Positions 34,939 through 46,941 of a stretch of 64,000 bases of DNA are shown piece after piece. The stretch covers positions 186,001 to 250,000 of the forward strand of contig NC_087382.1 in the NCBI RefSeq assembly GCF_963675165.1, written 5' to 3'. Position 1 is the stretch's first letter, and each line of letters starts with the position of its first letter. The notes under the pieces are model-generated. The model saw only the letters and a list, made by a program, of their open reading frames with translations, had not been told where the DNA came from and ran no database searches. The position numbers and the translations under genes are program-made. This DNA comes from Halichondria panicea. Taxonomy: Eukaryota > Porifera > Demospongiae > Suberitida > Halichondriidae.

Positions 34939-36727
34939 TCATCTAATATAGTTAATAGTATTGTTCTTTTGACGTCTACACAGTCGCTTTTGACGGATAT
35001 GTACAATTACAGTGATCAATAAATGGAAGATAGCCAATATCAAAGCAATCAGTATCGGAATGCACAGAATATCCATTCTCCGATGAACTTCAATTTTCAG
35101 TGGTAGTTCGTTGAATTCATCATCTCCACCACATGAGTTGATGTGCAAAAAAATTGACAGTTCTTCTTTGTGAAAGTCAAACCACTTGTACATGTTCAAA
35201 TTGACTGTTTTTTCTGTTCGTGACATTTCCATTCGTTGTCTACTCCTCTCTTGTATAGCAGTCAGATCATATGTTACCAAATTCAAAGTCTCAGTGTTTG
35301 TGAATCTTTTAGTCGCAGGGTTCACACAAAACGTATAGTAGTCCGATACATTCACAGTATACAGTGAAGTAGCTTCTCCCGATTTTGTTTTTTCACAGAT
35401 CTTATTATCATCCTGAGGATCAGAACAATTCCACACGTACTGATCTGGACAATTTCTAGGCTCCGATTTTATGAACCAGAACTCGACAGGAATACTCAAA
35501 TTGTTAGTGACACTGTAGTTTGAACCCTGAGCCAAGTAGAAAGGTGGAAAATTAAGCCTGTGCGTTATTGTAGTACTAGTAGGTGCATCTTCACGTGATA
35601 TATTTGCTAAATACAATGTGGAGCTTCCTCTAGTACTCTCCATTGTAAAAGTAGCTGAAGAGAGCCAGAACGGATCGATGCCAAGGTCGATAGCTAGCAT
35701 AACATCTTGTTGGCTACATACAACACTCAACGGACTGCTACTTGTTTGTTTAGGGACACTGTTAAGAACAATGATGACCGTGATCGAACCAAGTAGAAGC
35801 CAGATCAAAGCTGATGCATGGATGATAATCCACTTTCCCCTTTCTTTCATTTTTCTCTTGTTTAGATTTGTTTGTCCTAAGTAAAAATCCAGTGCACATT
35901 TAAATTTACTTAATAGACAAAATTAATACCGTCGCGATATTAATGCAAATGGTAATTACAATAAACATCACATACCAAACGTGTTTCTCAGTTTATGGTA
36001 ATCATAGTATTTTTGAGAGTATCCATTTCCAACCATCGAAGATGCTCCCTCTCTGATCGATGTGATCGTTAGGACTGAACTGACAGACTCTTTGTGGAAC
36101 ATGGCACCAATTTCTATACAACAATGTACAATAATTATAATTACTTATTGTTTGAGACAAGGATCAGTGTATCTGTCGTACAAGCAGAATAGAGTCTACT
36201 GTAATAATACACTGCATGAAAAGATGCACCTACCACAACACATAAACATTAAACTACACCAATTGAAATGGTCCCTATAATGAACATACGAACTTACGTG
36301 GATCATAAATTGTTTTCTTGCTGATCTCTTCTGTTAGCGACACTTGACGAGTGAGCATGTCTTTGTACTCACTCTCTAGCAAATCTGCCAGCTCATTGTG
36401 AGCATCACCAGCGTCAGCTGCACTGCTCCTTAGACACCAGATAAACTTGAGGAGATAGTCGTCATGGCCACACATGGGTACCGCTGTGACAAGAAGATCT
36501 ATCTTCTGGTAATCAAAACATTTCGGGTCAGTGTATTTCTTTCCAGCTCTATCAGAGATCAAGGACTCTTGCATTAGATAAGGGAAGATTGCAACATTCA
36601 GTTTAAAAGCAATGGTTTTTCTGTTCTTTTTCCAAATGAAATTGGAAACCTGTTTCTGATGGCTCGTTGAATCTGTAGAATTGAAATAGTCTTGGGGAAT
36701 ATTATATAGAATAATCTCACCATCCAT
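34939..36727 (-). CDS. Family A two-pass membrane glycoprotein, copy A1 (intact)
   Basis: Unrecognised family. Exons 36721-36727 (ATG GAT G), 36298-36672, 35976-36113 and 34939-35876 join in phase to 485 residues. The first intron is only 48 bp and could also be read through in frame; copy A5 has a 97-bp intron at the same place, which supports splicing. Residues 1-188 are hydrophilic (IWKKNRKTIAF, CLRSSAADAGDAHNELADLL), with no signal peptide. TM1 lies at about 189-212 (ASALIWLLLGSI). An ectodomain of about 230 residues follows, with at least four N-glycosylation sites and Cys at conserved places (RNCPDQYVWNC, YTFCVNP). TM2 is at about 444-465, then a basic tail (RQKRLCRRQK). Predicted topology: both ends cytoplasmic. 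It is head to head with B1 (394 bp) and about 250 bp upstream of eIF4E on the same strand. Confidence 0.8.
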
Positions 36728-37121
36728 AGTCAGATCCTTGAGATATGAAGTTCACTAGATCTTATGACAAATTAGATCTAGCTAAAGTGCTACAGAATTC
36801 ATCTATATAGCTATTGCATTTGCCAGTAGAGATCTGTCAGGTACTATGGTAGTATATACCATTTATGCCAAGTTATGGGTTGTAAGCATCCCATGTCTAG
36901 CACTCCTGCATAATGTGGTTGAGCTGGGGAAACTTTGTAACTGTGTAGGGCTTCCTATAGCTACTCTCAGGGGATTCTCTCCTATAACCAGTGAGACTGG
37001 CTGTCTAGCCAAAACCAGTATAAAATAGAATGGATTAAGCTCTAGGAGCAGAATACTTTATTAGTAGAGACTATCTGAGTACAGATTCAAGTTTATTGTC
37101 TGTATCCAATACTGAAAAACG
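36728..37121. promoter_or_regulatory. Shared divergent A1/B1 promoter region
   Basis: 394 bp between opposed start codons. It holds a TATA box toward B1 (37019-37027, TATAAAATA). It also holds a conserved block (36931-36957) with versions of AACTCTGTAACTG and AGGGCTTCCTA followed by CTCTCAGGGGATTCTCT, and an upstream CATTTATG..GGTTGTAAGCATC block. The same blocks recur before B2, B3, B4, B5 and a remnant at 49.6 kb. Confidence 0.65.
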
Positions 37122-38142
37122 ATGGGAACAAGGTATCCTGCATACATTGATGTGGAGTCGACTTTAATAGACCTCTCTCCCTGTATTGTAAGTATACTTA
37201 GCAAAAATCTAACTACCTGGTATGTAGAAAATGGCTAATTAAGTCATATTCCACATCACATGATTATTGTATTGTATACTGATCCTATTAGATATTTACT
37301 GAGGTTACCAAGACAGAGTTTCCTGTAGATCTACATGAAGTTGTCAGTAAACAAGTGACTAGCATCAAACAGTTCGTCAAGGGACAAAGTGAAGATAAAA
37401 CACTTGATGCATATGTAACAGTGAAATTGTACAATATCAACTCTACAAATGACCGGTCAAACGTTGAACCCTATGTAACTATTGTCCAACAAGCTGTGCA
37501 AAAAGTGGTTAATTGCAAGTAAGTATACCTCAGTTGTATTAATTGGTGTGAAATGATAGCTATAATTTTTTTAATTTTAAAGCTAAGTTATAAAGCTGTG
37601 ATCGCATGTATATACCATAACTATAGCTATAAAATTATAGCTGTCATCGCAAATAATTCAATCTAACTCGATCACTATATATAGCTTACACAACTCCCTT
37701 TGTAAAATCTGGGCGGCATCAGTGATATAGAGCTCCCCCATGCATGCAGAGCATTTTTTTTATTTTGGTCAATTGGCCATGTCACAAGTGTATAATTATA
37801 TTTGCTATATACACCAAGACAGTCACTAAAAGAGTTTGCACGCATTAATTGCTATAATTATGTCACTATTATTGCACCTTGTTATGACCATAGTAAAATT
37901 AATACATGTTTAGCTATGCTATTCAATACAGACAGATTTTTTATAGTATAGTTGGCAGTGCTATAAATTCATTTCCATTTTTCTGCAGCGTGGTGGTGAA
38001 ACCAATATACAATAAAGATTCGGATGCAAATGCACTGGATGCTGAGGCTGGTGGTTTTGCTAAGGCTAACGAATTTTTTATCAGCTTCACGGAAGATGTT
38101 GTTCCTTCTTTTACACATGTTCCCCAATATAATAATTATTGA
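37122..38142 (+). CDS. Family B small soluble protein, copy B1 (intact)
   Basis: Unrecognised family. Exons 37122-37187, 37292-37518 and 37989-38142 join in phase to 148 residues. The start (MGTRYPAYIDVESTLIDL) corresponds to MAG or MMAG starts in sister copies. There is no signal peptide or TM helix. A conserved core in exon 2 reads IVSKQVTSIKQFV..GQSEDKTLDAYVTV in B1 and B5, and exon 3 gives VVVKPIYN and an acidic end (FTEDVVPSFTHV). Alternating hydrophobic stretches suggest beta strands, which is inference. TATA box 95 bp upstream of the ATG. Head to head with A1. Compared with B2 the middle of exon 2 and most of exon 3 vary strongly. Confidence 0.75.
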
Positions 38143-38999
38143 TTACCCTCATCCCCAACAATAATAAAATTACTACACGCATGCATGCAGTACAGCTTTA
38201 GTCTTGACCCAAAATCTGCATGCAAATCAGACTGAGTATGTTTTTATCATTTTGTTGTGACAGTAATGCATGCCGGTGTGATTGATTCAACATTTTCTTT
38301 TGTGAAAGTTTACAATGTCAGTAATAAATAAACAGTAGAACATTTTGTAATAATTGCTCAGATATATATATAGCTAAAGCTTAAAGACGCCCTTAATTGT
38401 TACAATACATACATGTATACTGCTGCTATAATTATAGTCTGAGAGTATTATAGTCTGAAAAATCACATTTTTATCCCACTAGTTTAGAGGATGGGGATAC
38501 TTGTGCGGACTGTGAATGTGTGTACTGTGTACACAGGGGAATAGTTAACATTTTTGCATGGTTTTTAGCTAACATATAACCCCGTTCTTGCCATGCCTAG
38601 TATCGTCCACATCATCTAGATTAAAGGGTAATTATATTAGCCTCCCTTGCAGGCTCTCCTTTTTCTGTTCTTCTTGTTACAGTTCTGCTATAAAATCTAT
38701 ACATATGCACATGTGGTAGAAGGTAAAAAAATAACTTGTCTACCAACGGTGTTTAATTATCCATCATATAGCGGGTTATTTTCGAGGCACTAAATGTTCA
38801 AGGATTTTAGTTTCGAGGATAGATGTTCACTCTGGTTCAATACCGAATGTAAACCAATTTTCGAGGCAAGGCAAGGTAACAAGATGATAAGACGCCCTTG
38901 TTCTATTAGTACCAAGAGTTAGTACATACATGTATATAAAAAATTATCAAACCAATAATACATTGTATATACATGTAGTATTATTATCACACAAACCAA
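38143..38999. other. Spacer after B1
   Basis: AT-rich 3' flank of B1 with a half hairpin MITE at about 38765-38880 (TATAGCGGGTTATTTTCGAG). A block (38642-38665, CAGGCTCTCCTTTTTCTG) recurs at 48443. No gene recognised. Confidence 0.5.
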
Positions 39000-40113
39000 T
39001 AACTAGTTAATAGCATGGTTCTTTTGGAGTCTACACAGTCGTTTTTGACGAATATGTGCAATTACAGCAATTGATAAATGGAAGATAGCCAATATATCAA
39101 AGCAATCAGTATCGGAATGCATAGAATATCTTTTCTCCGATGAACTTCAATTTTCAGTGGTAGTTCGTTGCAGTAAGCATCAGTGTGCAGAAAAATGGAT
39201 ATGTCTTCTTTGTGAAAGTCAAACCACTTGAAATTGACTGTTTTTTCTGCTGATGACATTTCCACTCGCTGTATACTCCTCTCCTGTATTGCAGTATAAG
39301 ATTATAATTATTTTACCAAGTTTAAGACCTGACGGATTGAGTTTATTACATTAGCAGGGTTCACACAAAACGTATAGTAGTACGATACATTCACAGTATA
39401 CAGTAAAGAGGCTTCTCCCGATTTTGTTTTTTCACATATCTTGTTACTATATATCCGGAAGATCAGAACAATTCCACTTTTCCACATTGTTGCAATTTCT
39501 AGGCTCTGATTTTATAAACCAGAACTCAATAGAACTAGTAAATTGGTTAGTAGCGCTGTAGTTCGAACCTCGAGCCAGGTATAGTAAGGTGAAAAAAATT
39601 TCGGCATCATCGATTGTCTCAGTAGGCGTGTCTTCATGTGATACATTTGCTACATACAGTGTGGAGCTTCCTGTAAATATGAAAGTAGCTGAAGAGAGCC
39701 AGAATGGATCAATGCCAAGGTCGATAGCTATAACGGGTGATACACATTGAATAATCAACGGACTGATACTCGTTTGTTTAGGGAGATTGTTCAACACAAT
39801 AATGACAATCAAACCAAGTAGAAGCCAGACCAAAGCTGATGCATGGATCAAAATCCACTTTCCTCTTTCTTCAATTTTTCCCTTGTCTAGTTTTGAGTAT
39901 AATATAGAAGTAGTAATAGTAAAATACTAGTGTGTATGCATATTAATGCAATAGACTGAATGATAATAATGATTTACATACCACTTCTCAGTTTATGGTA
40001 ATCATAGCGTTGGCTTTGAGAGTATCTATTTCCAACCATCGAAGATTCTCTCTCTCTGATCGATGTGACGGTGAGGATTGAACTGACAGACTCTTTGTGG
40101 AACATGGCACCCT
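39000..40113 (-). pseudogene. Family A pseudogene A2 (exons 3-4 only)
   Basis: The last exon (about 39000-39887) and exon 3 (about 39982-40113) are recognisable. The acceptor of the last exon reads AA where A1 and A5 have AG, the exon-4 ATG is lost, and frameshifts and an AT-rich insertion break the frame near 39300. Exons 1-2 are gone. At about 40113 the sequence switches abruptly into eIF4E exon 2. Confidence 0.85.
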
Positions 40114-40290
40114 CTACAAAACAAGTACGGGGGTTATGTAGAGCACACAGAGAGCCCTACTCTCTTCTTCTGCGGCCATTATTGGTGCACTGTCTTCCTA
40201 TAGCCGGTCACAAGGAAACAGAGGTCAAAGGTGGGTACTTTCAAGATATTGATTAAAACTCACTTTTTGTTCAGTTTTGGATGTAGACAT
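40114..40290 (-). pseudogene. eIF4E 5' fragment (exons 1-2)
   Basis: Matches eIF4E exons 1 and 2 and their intron (compare 34500-34690). About 20 bp are missing inside exon 2, and nothing of exons 3-8 follows. It is fused directly to A2 exon 3, a recombination junction. Confidence 0.88.
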
Positions 40291-40542
40291 GCTTTCCAAT
40301 AGGTGGAATAGTAACTAGTTGTTGATGATACACGTTCTTGATGGATAGATCACAAGAAAAACGCTAAAAGTACTAGTTATAGTTACACACATGTGGTAGA
40401 AATAAAAAAATAACTTGTCTTGTTAATGATCTTTACCCATTATAATTATGACAATTCATAGTACAATTATTGACCTTGATAAAGATGCCCTTGGTACAGT
40501 TCTGCTTCTCTTCTAAATAAAAATCACACTCCATTATAGAAG

Positions 40543-41468
40543 TCATCTAATATAGTTAATAGTATGGTTCTTTTGACGTCTACACAGCCCGTTTTGACGG
40601 ATATGTGCAATTACAGTGATCAATAAATGGAAGATAGCCAATATCAAAGCAATCAGTATCGGAATGCACAGAATATCCATTCTCCGATGAACTTCAATTT
40701 TCAATGGTAGTTCGTTGAATTCATCATCTCCACCACACGAGTTGATGTGCAAAAAAATTGACATTTCTTTTTTGTGAAAGTCAAACCACTTGTACATGTT
40801 CAAATTGACTGTTTTTTCTGTTCGTGACATTTCCATTCGTTGTCTACTCCTCTCTTGTATAGCAGTCAGATCATATGTTACCAAATTCAAAGTCGCAGTG
40901 TTTGTGAATCTTTTAGTTGCAGGGTTCACACAAAACGTATAGTAGTCCGATACATTCACAGTATACAGTGAAGTAGCTTCTCCTGATTTTGTTTTTTCAC
41001 AGATCTTGTTATCATCCTGAGGATCAGAACAATTCCACACGTACTGATCTGGACAATTCCTAGGCTCCGATTTTATGAACCAGAACTCGACAGGACTACT
41101 CAAATTGTTAGTGGCACTGTAGTTTGAACCTTGAGCCAGGTAGTAAGGTGGAAAAAAAATATCGGCATTGTCGATTATTTTAGTAGGTATGTCTTCGCGT
41201 GATACATTTGCTACATATAATGTGGAGCTTCCTGTAGTACTGTCCATTGTAAAAGTAGCTGAAGAGAGCCAAAACGGATGGATGCCAAGGTCGATAGCTA
41301 GCATAACATTTGGTTGGCCACATCGAACACTCAACGGACTGCTACTTGTTAGTTTAGGGACACTGTTCAACACAATGACGACAATCAAACCAAGTGAAAG
41401 CCAGACCAAAGCTGATGCATGGACGATAATCCACTTTCCCCTTTCCTTCATTTTTCTCTTGTCTAGTC
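40543..41468 (-). CDS. Family A copy A3, last exon only, open
   Basis: One uninterrupted frame of 302 codons (ATG at 41451) equals the last exon of A1. It has both TM helices, the glycosylated ectodomain and the basic tail, with an intact acceptor at 41469. No exons 1-3 exist upstream: the B2 promoter region begins about 100 bp away. It could be expressed as a short form lacking the N-terminal cytoplasmic domain, or be a recent relic that has not yet decayed. Ectodomain differences from A1 are mostly substitutions, with the frame kept. Confidence 0.6.
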
Positions 41469-41776
41469 CTGAGTAAAAATTCAGTACACATTTAAGTTGA
41501 CATAGACCAAAATACCCTCAGGAAGTGCTATTATTATGTCAATAATAGATCTACAGTGCATTATAGATTATCTATGTAGATCTTATCTGCTGTAGTCTCC
41601 ATACCATTTATGGTTGTTAGCATCGCATGCATGATGCATTGGGGGAACTCTGTAACTGTAGGGCTTCCTAGCTACTCTTTAAGCTCCACGCATGCTGTCT
41701 AGCGGGCAAAGCTGGTATAAATAGAAGCAGAAGCTGTACTGGACTAACTACAGATTTCTCTATCTAATACTGAAAG
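41469..41776. promoter_or_regulatory. A3/B2 divergent intergenic region with TATA box
   Basis: 308 bp. TATAAATA at 41716-41723, 54 bp upstream of the B2 ATG. Conserved AACTCTGTAACTG and AGGGCTTCCTAG at about 41645-41675. The CTCAGGGGATTCTCT part of the A1/B1 promoter is missing. Confidence 0.6.
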
Positions 41777-42776
41777 ATGGCGGGAATAAGTTATCCTGTA
41801 TGCATTGATGTGAAGTCGACCTTAGAAATCTCTGCCAGTGAGGTAATTACTTGTGTAATTAAATTGCAGCTATAATTATAATTATGTAGAAATGGCCAAG
41901 TCATGATATTATTATCCATATATAGATATGTACTAAGGTTAGTACAGCGGCAGCGTTTCCTGTGCTTGAAATTGTCAGTAAACAAGTGGTGAGCATACAG
42001 GTCGTCAATGGACAAAGCGGGAACAATAAAAGCACACCTGACGCATACGTAACAGTGACATTTTATAATATCTCTGTTGATGCCAGGAAAAGGGCTAAAA
42101 AATACGTAAATGAATATCTCATACCAGCTGTGCAACAAGTGGTCAAAGACAAGAAACAAAAAGAAGATTGCAAGTAAGTGTATCAGTTGTAACTGTAACT
42201 TTGTATTTGCATGTGATTGCTATAATATTATAGCTAAAGTTAATAGCACTGATACCAACCATGTAGTGTTTTAGTTAGCCGCTTGCAACTAGTTCGGTAT
42301 AATTATATCTAGCTATACCATTGCAAGTTCATCACTCACGCAAGTCCCCCTGTGGCAGATATCCGTGCTGTTATACAAAGTGTATAATTATCATATAATT
42401 ATATACATGCACCAAACAGTCCCTTAAAGAGTTTGCACTCATTGCTATGTCCCTATATTATTATTGCATCTGTGTACAAGGAAGTTATATAGTTTCATGC
42501 ACCTTGTTATGATGACCATGCATGGATGCATATAATAACATGATTCTCCAAAATAAGTTGTTCCAATACAGACAGCTGATTTTTTTTAGTAGCTAGTAGT
42601 TAGCATGCTATAATCCATTTTTTTGCAGCATGGTGGTGAAGTCAATCTACAATGCAACACCGGATTCAGATGATTATGAGACTGATTGTGTTAAAACTAA
42701 AGAATTAATCATCAGCTTCAGGGAAGATGTTTTTTCTTCTGTTATACATGTTGCTTACCCCCAACAACTACAATGA
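41777..42776 (+). CDS. Family B small soluble protein, copy B2 (intact)
   Basis: Unrecognised family. Exons 41777-41842, 41926-42173 and 42629-42776 join in phase to 153 residues. The start is MAGISYPVCIDVKSTLEI. The core keeps EIVSKQVVSIQVVNGQS and PDAYVTVTFYNIS. A Lys-rich insert (KDKKQKEDC) follows, then VVKSIYNA and a Cys/acidic segment (SDDYETDCVKTKEL). It is the most divergent intact member relative to B1 and B5, yet introns are at the same positions and phases. No signal peptide or TM helix. Head to head with A3. Confidence 0.75.
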
Positions 42777-43500
42777 AATTACTATACGCAGTACGGCTTT
42801 ATAGCCTTGACCAGAAAAAGATATAATGTGTATAATCTTGTTGTGACAGTAATGTATGCAACCTTTCTCATTGTCAAACTTTACATTATCACATACACAG
42901 TTATATAGTGAACTTATAGATGCATTAATTGCTATTACACATAAATTACTGATCTAAAATCCGTAGTTAATCACTATAGATAGATCTCTTCGATTAAATT
43001 TTATAAAAATAATGATTGTGAGAAATCAACATCAGTGGAAAGCATTTTCATTTGTTGTCAGTGGAGTCCTATAGATGTGTATTCACATAGTTGACACATG
43101 TACATTATTGATTTCAGGATGAAAGATCATGTATAATTGACCGGAGCAGAAAGCTAATAGCTATACTCAGAATTGATTATAAAACAGGTAGTCTCTCCAC
43201 GTAGCCGTCGCTGACATGTGTATATGTTGCCCTGGGGGGTTGCAGTCGGTAGTCATAGATTCAACGTACCACATGCACATCAATAAACTCTTTCATTGAA
43301 TCGTTATGTGTATACCTAAAGTGATGTTGAAGGTTGAGCCTTCCAGTATAGATTGGTGGTGCTAGGAGATTTATTATATCGAACTCTTGGGTCACCATAA
43401 TAGTCAGCAAGTTTGATTGGTCAATATATACATACAGATCGGCAGTACAGCCTCAGGGCGATACTGGTTGCTGTCCTACTGTAGTGAGACGTAAGGAGAA
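42777..43500. other. Spacer after B2
   Basis: AT-rich, no open frame of interest and no recognised element. Confidence 0.4.
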
Positions 43501-43519
43501 ACTGTCAGACGATTATCTA

Positions 43520-43710
43520 AGATGGATGATATACCAGTCAATTTCAGCCATTTGAGCGTCTGTTTGTCCTGTTATCATAACGAGGAGACTCGTTCTTGTC
43601 TGAGGTACTTGAGAGAGCATAATGGCAACAATAATTCCCAGAACTAGCCAGATCAACGAAGCGGAATATATGTAAGCGACAACCCATCGCCATGCAGTTC
43701 ATCTTCAACA
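43520..43710 (-). pseudogene. Divergent family-A-like membrane segment relic
   Basis: On the minus strand one frame reads RWVVAYIYSASLIWLVLGII followed by VAIMLSQVPQTRTS. This parallels GKWIIIHASALIWLLLGSI and VLNSVPKQTSS of A1. The frame ends at a stop after DWYIIHLR, and the rest of the protein is missing. Similarity to A is weak at DNA level, so it is an older paralogue rather than a recent copy. Confidence 0.55.
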
Positions 43711-45218
43711 CTATATTGCTTAATTCTCTTGGGTGGTGATATTCTCTCAACTGATGAGGTGTGTATATGTTTGATTGAAAGGTAGGGTAGGGGTAGGCAA
43801 AGGTTGTCAGTCGCACACCCTTGCATGTACAATGTCCTATATAGCAGACAAATTATTTTAATTTCAGTGGCTCAAGACGTTAGTTCATGGAATCCTACGT
43901 GCATGCATCTATACATCTGTTATTTCCCTCACAGTGTCCACACTATTTTGATTGGACATCAATTATATATACATCATGCAGGTTTTAAATCAGTGGGTGG
44001 TAAGAGAATTTATGAGGAATGTGGAGTTTATGGTATAAGTTCAACCCCACCCAGTTGCTATGATACAGACCCCAAGTGAAGAAAATCTATCTTGATTTAA
44101 AGACGCCCTTTTACAGTTCAGCGTATAAATCACACAAACCAATAGTATGGAATTTTTTAATCGCACAAACCAATAGTCATCTAGTTAATAGCATGGTTCT
44201 GTTGGTGTCTACACAGTCGCTTTTGATGGATATGTGCAATTACAGTGATCAATAAATGGAAGATAGCCAATATCAAAGCAATCAGTATCGGAATGCACAG
44301 AATATCCGTTCTCCGATGAACTTCAATTTTCAATGGCAGTTCGTTGGATTCATCATCACGGCTATGACACGAGTTGATGTACAGAAAAATAGACATGTCT
44401 TCTTTGCGAAAGTCAAACCACTTGTACATGACTGTTCAAATTGACTATTTTTTCTATTTCTGACATTTCCATTCGTTGTCTACTCCTCTCTTGTATAGCA
44501 GTCAGATCATATGTTACCAAATTCAATGTTGCAGTGTTTGTGAATCTTTTAGTTGCAGGGTTCACACAAAACGTATAGTAGTCGGACACATTCACAGTAG
44601 CTAGTATACAGTGAAGTAGCTTCTCCCGATTTTGTTTTTTCACAGATCTTGTTATCATCCTGAGGATCAGAACAATTCTACACATACTGTTCTGGACAAG
44701 TCCTTGGCTCAGATTTTATGAACCAGAACTCGACAGGACTACTCAAATTGTTAGTGACACTGTAGTTTGAACCTCGAGCCAGGTGGAGCATACATAGGGG
44801 CATTGCCCATTGTTTTAGTAGGTGTGTCTTCGCGTGATACATTTGCCACATACAATCAACTCTTCAATCTATGATACAATGTGGAACTTCCTATAGTACT
44901 GTCCATTGTAAAAGTAGCTGAAAAGAGCCAAAACGGATGGATGCCAAGGTCGACAGCTAGCGTAACATTTGGTTGCATAGCCACATCGAACACTCAACTG
45001 ACTGCTACTTGTTAGTTTAGGGACACTGTTCAACACAATGACGACGATCAAACCAAGTAGAAGCCAGACTAAAGCTGATGCATGAATGATAATCCACTTT
45101 CCTCTTTTTTTTCTCTTGTCTAGTCCCAAGTAAAAATTCAGTTACATAAGACAATTACTTATACCACACTTATACTTCACCACTAATTTATTGATCTCAT
45201 TGGTCAAAAGCTGTAGGA

Positions 45219-45450
45219 TACCGTATATAGCGCGAAATTTTCGAGGGGCTTAATTTTCGCGGATTTCGTTGGTGAGCAATCCGACACAAAAATTCAAGTC
45301 CACGAAAATTGTTTTTTAATTAGAATTACCTGCAAAGATTTAAAGGCGTGGCTTCCGGTAAGCAGTCATTCCGCAAACATCGTGCAACGAAATGCTTTTA
45401 GAGGCCAATCCACGAAATATAAGTGCCTTGAAAATTTCGCGCTATACGAA
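45219..45450. repeat. Hairpin MITE nested in a dispersed repeat
   Basis: Left end TACCGTATATAGCGCGAAAT, right end ATTTCGCGCTATACG. It interrupts the repeat shared with 10505-10740, which here continues on both sides (TTGGTCAAAAGCTGTAG and GGTGTTTTTCATTTG). Confidence 0.75.
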
Positions 45451-46941
45451 AAATATCATACAGCCCCAGGCATGCACGTTTTCAGGGTGTTTTTCATTTG
45501 TTTAAAAAAGTAAGTAAAGAGAAAGGAGCCATGCATGATGGTACCAAGACTCCAAAGCGACGGCAGAGCCACGGAATCTGCTCTCCAACAAGATAGCTAA
45601 GGATCTTGGGTCCATGGGCATGGTTTAGACACATTTTATAAAGAGCTTGAAACTTCAGTAAGGGATGTCGAATGGCCAACGCTTGGACCAAGTTGAATAT
45701 CTGTAGGAATCGACGTGTTGCTCAACTAGCACAGCAAATCCGGCAGAGTCTTGCTCTTTTTTGCAGTCTACATCGTGGATTGAATTTTGCTAGGGGGAAG
45801 TCCCTTTATAGTGCTGGTATATATATATATAAGTCAGATCCTCTACTCCTCGGCTACATCTCGATACAAAATAATACCGTCAAGAATTATTAACGTAATA
45901 AAATTATAGGTATAATAAACATTTCACATACCAATCGTATTTCTCAGTTTATGGTAATCATAGTGTTTTTGAGAGTATCCATTTTCAACCATCAAAGATT
46001 CTCCCTCTCTGATTGATGTGATCGTTATGACTGAACTGACAGACTCTTTGTTGGAACATGGCACCAATTTCTATGCAACAATGTACAATAATTATGTATT
46101 AGTTATTGCCCAGCCAGAGTTCAACATGCCATATATTGCACTGGAGCAACATAATGCCCTCGCACGAGGGCGCCTGCAATAACTAACTTGTTGCACAATG
46201 ACGTTAAACTCGTCTGACTGGTCATATAAGTCGTAATAAAAAGACATGTGTTTTGAAGGAATTCATTAGTTTGCTGAATTCCATAGTAAATTTTTAGGTT
46301 TTCTTACCACTTCTAGTTTTAAAAGTAGTACATGTAGCCTATATTGGGTGGGATGGTGGGGCATAAGTCCCAAATGGATATCTCTTAAAGAAATCTACTG
46401 CATTTACACACAGTGCAAGTGCATATAATCCAGTGCATTACGCCATATAGCAATATATGGTTGCCATGGTAGTGATGCAACATGCCATATACTGAGCACT
46501 GGATTGCTTTGATCTGCCCACTCACTGGACAACAAAATTACTTATTGTTGAAATTATATATATGAACCTATCAAAATACACAAACATTAAACTACACCAA
46601 TTGAAATGGTCCCTATAATTCTTACGTGGATCATAAATTGTTTTCTTGCTGATTTCTTCTGTTAGCGACACTTGACGAGTGAGCATGTCTTTGTACTCAC
46701 TCTCTAGCAAATCTACCAGCTCATTGTGAGCATCACCAGCGTCAGCTGCACTGCTCCTTAGACACCAGATAAACTTGACGAGATAGTCGTCATGGCCACA
46801 CATTGGTACCGCTGTGACAAGAAGATCTATCTTCTGGTAATCGAAACATTTCGGATCAGTGTAGGATCAGTGTATTTCTTTCCAGCTCTATCAGAGATCA
46901 AGGACTCTTGCATTAGATAAGGGAAGATTGCAACATTCATT

